A stretch of DNA of 64,000 bases, from NCBI GenBank assembly GCA_030447315.1, contig JAUJPD010000004.1:55340-119339 (forward strand). Reading direction: 5' to 3'. Shown piece after piece: positions 61,601-64,000 of the stretch. Position 1 is the stretch's first letter; each line of letters begins with the position of its first letter. Source of the DNA: Actinomycetota bacterium. GTDB lineage: Bacteria > Actinomycetota > CADDZG01 > WHSQ01. The position numbers were made by a program, and so were the translations under genes. The notes under the pieces are model-generated. The model saw only the letters and a program-made list of their open reading frames with translations. It ran no database searches and was not told the origin of the DNA.

Positions 61601-61867
61601 AGCGCGGCTCTTGAGGATCTCGTCCGCCCACTCGTCACGAGCAAAGACCGGCGTCAACGACTGCTGAGCCTCGTCCGCGGCATAGATGGTGAGGGTGTCG
61701 TAGGGAACGAAGTCATTCAGGGTGTCGGCGATGCGGTCGAGCAGGGAGTCAACGTCCTGGTCGGCCAACACGTGGCTATACAGATCCGCCAAACGCTTGT
61801 ACGACTCGAGTTGCCCCTCGGCCCCCACGACGCCGTCGGGGCCGATCAATGGATCCACGATCGGCAC
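58651..61867 (-). CDS. GAF-GGDEF-GAF-GAF-HD-GYP cyclic-di-GMP protein, two frame breaks
   Basis: One gene of about 1070 codons once two one-base gaps are corrected, near 60012 ('ERLITG/LERAFTLSAEAQREFF') and 59822 ('LLAGLS/YQASVAMQKAVL'). Order: GAF (about 20-180), GGDEF (190-340) with 'GLYNHRYFHERL', active site GGEEF at 267-271 and inhibitory RxxD site at 258-261; two or three GAF-like domains (about 370-860); and a C-terminal HD-GYP domain with 'LFHDIGKIGIPSKIL' and 'HCHEHFDGSGYPD'. Both c-di-GMP synthesis and degradation motifs are intact. The GTG start at 61867 follows GGAGGG. No membrane segment, so it senses cytoplasmic signals. Confidence 0.85.
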
Positions 61868-62032
61868 TAGCCCTCCATATAGCTGCCCGTTTTCCCTGCT
61901 CCTGTGGGTAATCGGCCTGCTGAGGGTCAGCCTTTAAGGCCCCCCTAGCGCACGACGGTTGGACCTATGAACGTTTGAGGTCAGGGTGGAGAGGCCAGGG
62001 AGGCAGGTGCAGGAAGATCCGGAGGGGCGCTG

Positions 62033-62431
62033 CTAGAACTGCCCGTAAGAACGATCTACCTGGAACTCGTAGATAAGCCGCCGCTCGGCGACCATGGCCT
62101 CCCGGTACTCCTGGAGATCATCCGGCTCCCCCGCCAGCACCCGGTACAGCGCCAGGTTGTCGTCCACGGCCTCGGCGCCGTCGAGGATCCGCACGGTGGT
62201 CTCGAGCCCCATCCAGCTGTAGGGGTTGTCGTTGTCGAGGACCATCAGCGTGCAGCGGGGGTCTCGTCTGAGGTGCTTCGTGCGGACCCGGTCCTGCGTT
62301 CCGGAGCTCCACAGCTTGCCATCGACCAACCCCGCCGAGATCCGTGTCACGTGAGGGCGGCCGTCTCTCTTCAACGTGACCATGACGGCGGAATGGTGAC
62401 TCTCCAGGAACTCCCGGACCTTGTCGTCCAT
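62033..62431 (-). CDS. Split-barrel flavin/F420-type oxidoreductase (pyridoxamine oxidase-like)
   Basis: A 132-residue protein of the PPOX-like split-barrel family: 'SAVMVTLKRDGRPHVTRISAGLVDGKLW' (key part VTLKRDGRPHVTRIS), 'TKHLRRDPRCTLMVLD' and a final 'RRLIYEFQVDR'. Actinobacterial members of this size mostly bind F420 or FMN. I prefer the ATG at 62431, which has GAGGAG nine bases upstream, over the one at 62485. It follows the aldehyde dehydrogenase on the same strand. Gap 61868-62032 holds no gene; a riboswitch was looked for and not found. Confidence 0.82.
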   Translation of the reverse strand: MDDKVREFLESHHSAVMVTLKRDGRPHVTRISAGLVDGKLWSSGTQDRVRTKHLRRDPRCTLMVLDNDNPYSWMGLETTVRILDGAEAVDDNLALYRVLAGEPDDLQEYREAMVAERRLIYEFQVDRSYGQF

Positions 62432-62498
62432 TGTCTCGGTCTCCTCGTTGCTAGCGGCCACCAGCTCGACGGCGGTGGCATCCACGGAAACGGCCCGG

Positions 62499-63977
62499 CT
62501 ATCTCAGGTTCACCCAGACCGACTTCGTCTGGGTGTAGGTCTCCAGCGAGTGCCTCCCGAGCTCGCGGCCGAAGCCCGATTGCTTGTAGCCCCCGAACGA
62601 GACACTGGGGTCGACGTTGCCGGCCGTATTCACCCACACGGTGCCCGCCTTGATCCCGCGAGCGACCTTGTGCGCCTTGCTGACGTCGCTGGTCCAAACG
62701 GCAGCGGCCAACCCATAGATGGTGTCATTGGCCACCGCGATCGCTTCATCGACGTCGGCAACCTCGATGACCGCGGCCACCGGACCGAAGATCTCTTCCT
62801 GCGCGATGCGCATGTCGTTGCGGACCCCGGTGAAGACCGTCGGCTGCACGAAGTATCCATCTCCCAACTCGCTGGCTCGCTCGCCGCCGACAGCCACCTC
62901 GGCCCCCTCGGATCGGCCGATCTCGATGTAGCCGGTGACCCGCTCCATCTGCTCCTGTGAGATCACGGGCCCCATCTGGGTCTCTTCCTCGAGCGGGTTC
63001 CCCAGTTTCATCGAGGCGGTGGCGTCCAGCAAGGCCGAGACGAAGTCGTCGTGCACGGACTTCTCCACCAGGATCCGGGTCCCCGCGGTGCAGACCTGCC
63101 CCGAGTTCAAAAAGACGCCGTGCATCGAGCCGCGGGTGGCTCGCTTCATGTTGGCGTCGGAGAAGACGATGTTCGGAGACTTGCCGCCCAGCTCGAGCGT
63201 CACCCGCTTGAGGTTTCCCTCCGAGGCGTGAAGAACCTTGCGCCCCACCTCGGTCGAACCGGTGAAGGCGATCTTGTCGACGTCCGGATGCTGAGCCAAC
63301 GCCTGCCCCGCCTCTTGGCCGAAGCCCGTAACGACGTTCACGACGCCTTCGGGCACCCCGGCCTCCAGACACAGCTCGCCCAGGCGGATGGCCGTCAGAG
63401 GCGTCTGCTCCGCGGGCTTGAGAACGATCGTGTTCCCGAAGGCGAGGGCCGGAGCGACCTTCCACGCCGCCATGATCATCGGGAAGTTCCACGGAATGAT
63501 CCCGCCGCAGACACCGATCGGCTCTCGCAGCGAATAGACGAACATGTTGTCGTCGGTGGGCGTGGTCTCGCCGAACACCTTCGTCGGCCATCCCGAGTAG
63601 TAGCGGAAGACCTCGCCGACGGCCCACATCTCACCCGATGCGATCGATACCGGCTTGCCCGAATCGATGGATTCCAGTTGAGCGAGCTCGGAGATGTTGC
63701 GCTTGACCAGCTCGCCGAGCTTATAGAGGACCTCGGTTCGTTTCCCCGGCCGGAGTCCGGCCCAGCGACGCTCCTCGTGCGCCTGCCGCGCCGCGCCCAC
63801 GGCGACATCGATATCGGCGACGCCACCACGTGGCACCTCGCACAGGACTCTTCCCGTCGCGGGATCGATGACGTCGAACATGTCGCGCGAGACCGCGTCG
63901 ACACTCTTGCCGCCTATCACCATCTTCGGCGACTCGATGAACTTGGTCACCTCTGGAAGAAGTTCCGCCTGGGGCAT
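62499..63977 (-). CDS. NAD(P)+-dependent aldehyde dehydrogenase
   Basis: A 492-residue aldehyde dehydrogenase. 'GGIIPWNFPMIMAAWKVAPALAFGNTIVLKPAEQTPL' (key parts IPWNFP, VLKPAEQTP) binds the cofactor, 'FTGSTEVGRKV' is the Rossmann turn, the general-base glutamate is in 'TLELGGKSPN', the nucleophile in 'NSGQVCTAGTR', and 'EEIFGPV' and 'GYKQSGFGRELG' are present. It resembles betaine- or general substrate aldehyde dehydrogenases. The ATG at 63977 has GAGGAGG upstream. Its link to the paa genes 4 kb away is uncertain. Confidence 0.93.
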   Translation of the reverse strand: MPQAELLPEVTKFIESPKMVIGGKSVDAVSRDMFDVIDPATGRVLCEVPRGGVADIDVAVGAARQAHEERRWAGLRPGKRTEVLYKLGELVKRNISELAQLESIDSGKPVSIASGEMWAVGEVFRYYSGWPTKVFGETTPTDDNMFVYSLREPIGVCGGIIPWNFPMIMAAWKVAPALAFGNTIVLKPAEQTPLTAIRLGELCLEAGVPEGVVNVVTGFGQEAGQALAQHPDVDKIAFTGSTEVGRKVLHASEGNLKRVTLELGGKSPNIVFSDANMKRATRGSMHGVFLNSGQVCTAGTRILVEKSVHDDFVSALLDATASMKLGNPLEEETQMGPVISQEQMERVTGYIEIGRSEGAEVAVGGERASELGDGYFVQPTVFTGVRNDMRIAQEEIFGPVAAVIEVADVDEAIAVANDTIYGLAAAVWTSDVSKAHKVARGIKAGTVWVNTAGNVDPSVSFGGYKQSGFGRELGRHSLETYTQTKSVWVNLR

Positions 63978-64000
63978 GTCTGCTCGGCCTCCTCTACGAC

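Noticed and set aside
61868-62032. Possible c-di-GMP riboswitch upstream of the GGDEF/HD-GYP gene
   Set aside because: I looked for the conserved GEMM core patterns on the minus strand and did not find them; only a GGAGGG ribosome site is clear.
1-64000. CRISPR arrays, tRNA or rRNA genes, intact transposases, phage genes
   Set aside because: No regularly spaced short repeats, no tRNA TPsiC/acceptor arrangement, no rRNA sequence and no transposase or integrase motifs were seen on either strand.

Overview
The window is GC-rich, densely coded chromosomal DNA. It is most likely from a deep-branching or uncultured actinobacterium. The reasons are a complete six-gene Mce operon with paired YrbE-like permeases, a mycobacterial IlvG-type thiamine enzyme, KorAB with a seven-iron ferredoxin, likely F420-linked enzymes (a luciferase-like monooxygenase and a split-barrel oxidoreductase), frequent GTG and TTG starts, and many ATGA/GTGA/TTGA/TGATG gene junctions. 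No rRNA, tRNA, CRISPR array, phage or intact insertion sequence was seen.

Layout. 1-6.0 kb (minus): a partial TldD-like gene, an IlvG-like enzyme, a small protein, korB-korA, a small SH3-like protein and fdxA. 6.1-11.7 kb (minus): a tightly coupled sugar-type ABC importer operon with an SDR, bracketed by two paralogous lipoproteins. 11.75-13.0 kb (plus): an amino-acid-type solute-binding protein. 13.0-19.9 kb (minus): a self-contained lipoate-dependent 2-oxoacid dehydrogenase operon (E3, E2, lipB, E1alpha, E1beta, lipA). 20-22 kb: small membrane proteins and a hydrolase. 22.2-24.6 kb: a broken, accessory-looking stretch with a near-consensus promoter, a frameshifted membrane protein, a broken secreted protein and the decayed C-terminus of a GH15 glucoamylase-like gene. 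24.6-30.2 kb: metal handling (cupredoxin, ZIP transporter, two-domain multicopper oxidase, DtxR-type regulator, DUF983, CDF exporter). 30.3-33.8 kb: a molybdopterin oxidoreductase, a lone receiver protein, an MBL hydrolase and a YgfZ-like protein. 34-38.7 kb: three acyl-CoA dehydrogenases and an SCP2/hydrolase fusion. 38.8-49.8 kb (plus): an Mce lipid-import operon (ATPase, two permeases, six Mce proteins, an Mce-associated protein, TerC). 49.8-55.4 kb: LLM oxidoreductase, pterin dehydratase, a pair of LolA-like paralogues between two direct repeats, a methyltransferase, ispH and nth. 55.4-58.6 kb: a TetR regulator and paaABCD (phenylacetyl-CoA epoxidase without paaE). 58.65-61.9 kb: one large GAF-GGDEF-GAF-HD-GYP c-di-GMP protein. 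62-64 kb: a split-barrel flavin-type oxidoreductase and an aldehyde dehydrogenase.

Three points stand out. First, a dispersed hairpin repeat occurs at about 2.07, 33.91 and 51.28 kb with compensatory stem changes, and a related arm recurs at 52.7 kb so that two LolA-like paralogues lie between direct copies. Second, a 56-bp tandem duplication at the mceE-mceF junction creates a 19-codon micro-ORF that keeps the stop/start overlaps. Third, a near-identical DtxR-type palindrome sits at the promoter of the metal operon and at the promoter of the broken membrane protein.

Many otherwise intact genes (E2, lpdA, both Mce permeases, mceF, the c-di-GMP protein and others) carry single-base frame breaks, often in short G/C runs. 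I read most of these as uncorrected sequencing errors rather than real pseudogenes. For such genes I give the whole span and say where the frame changes.
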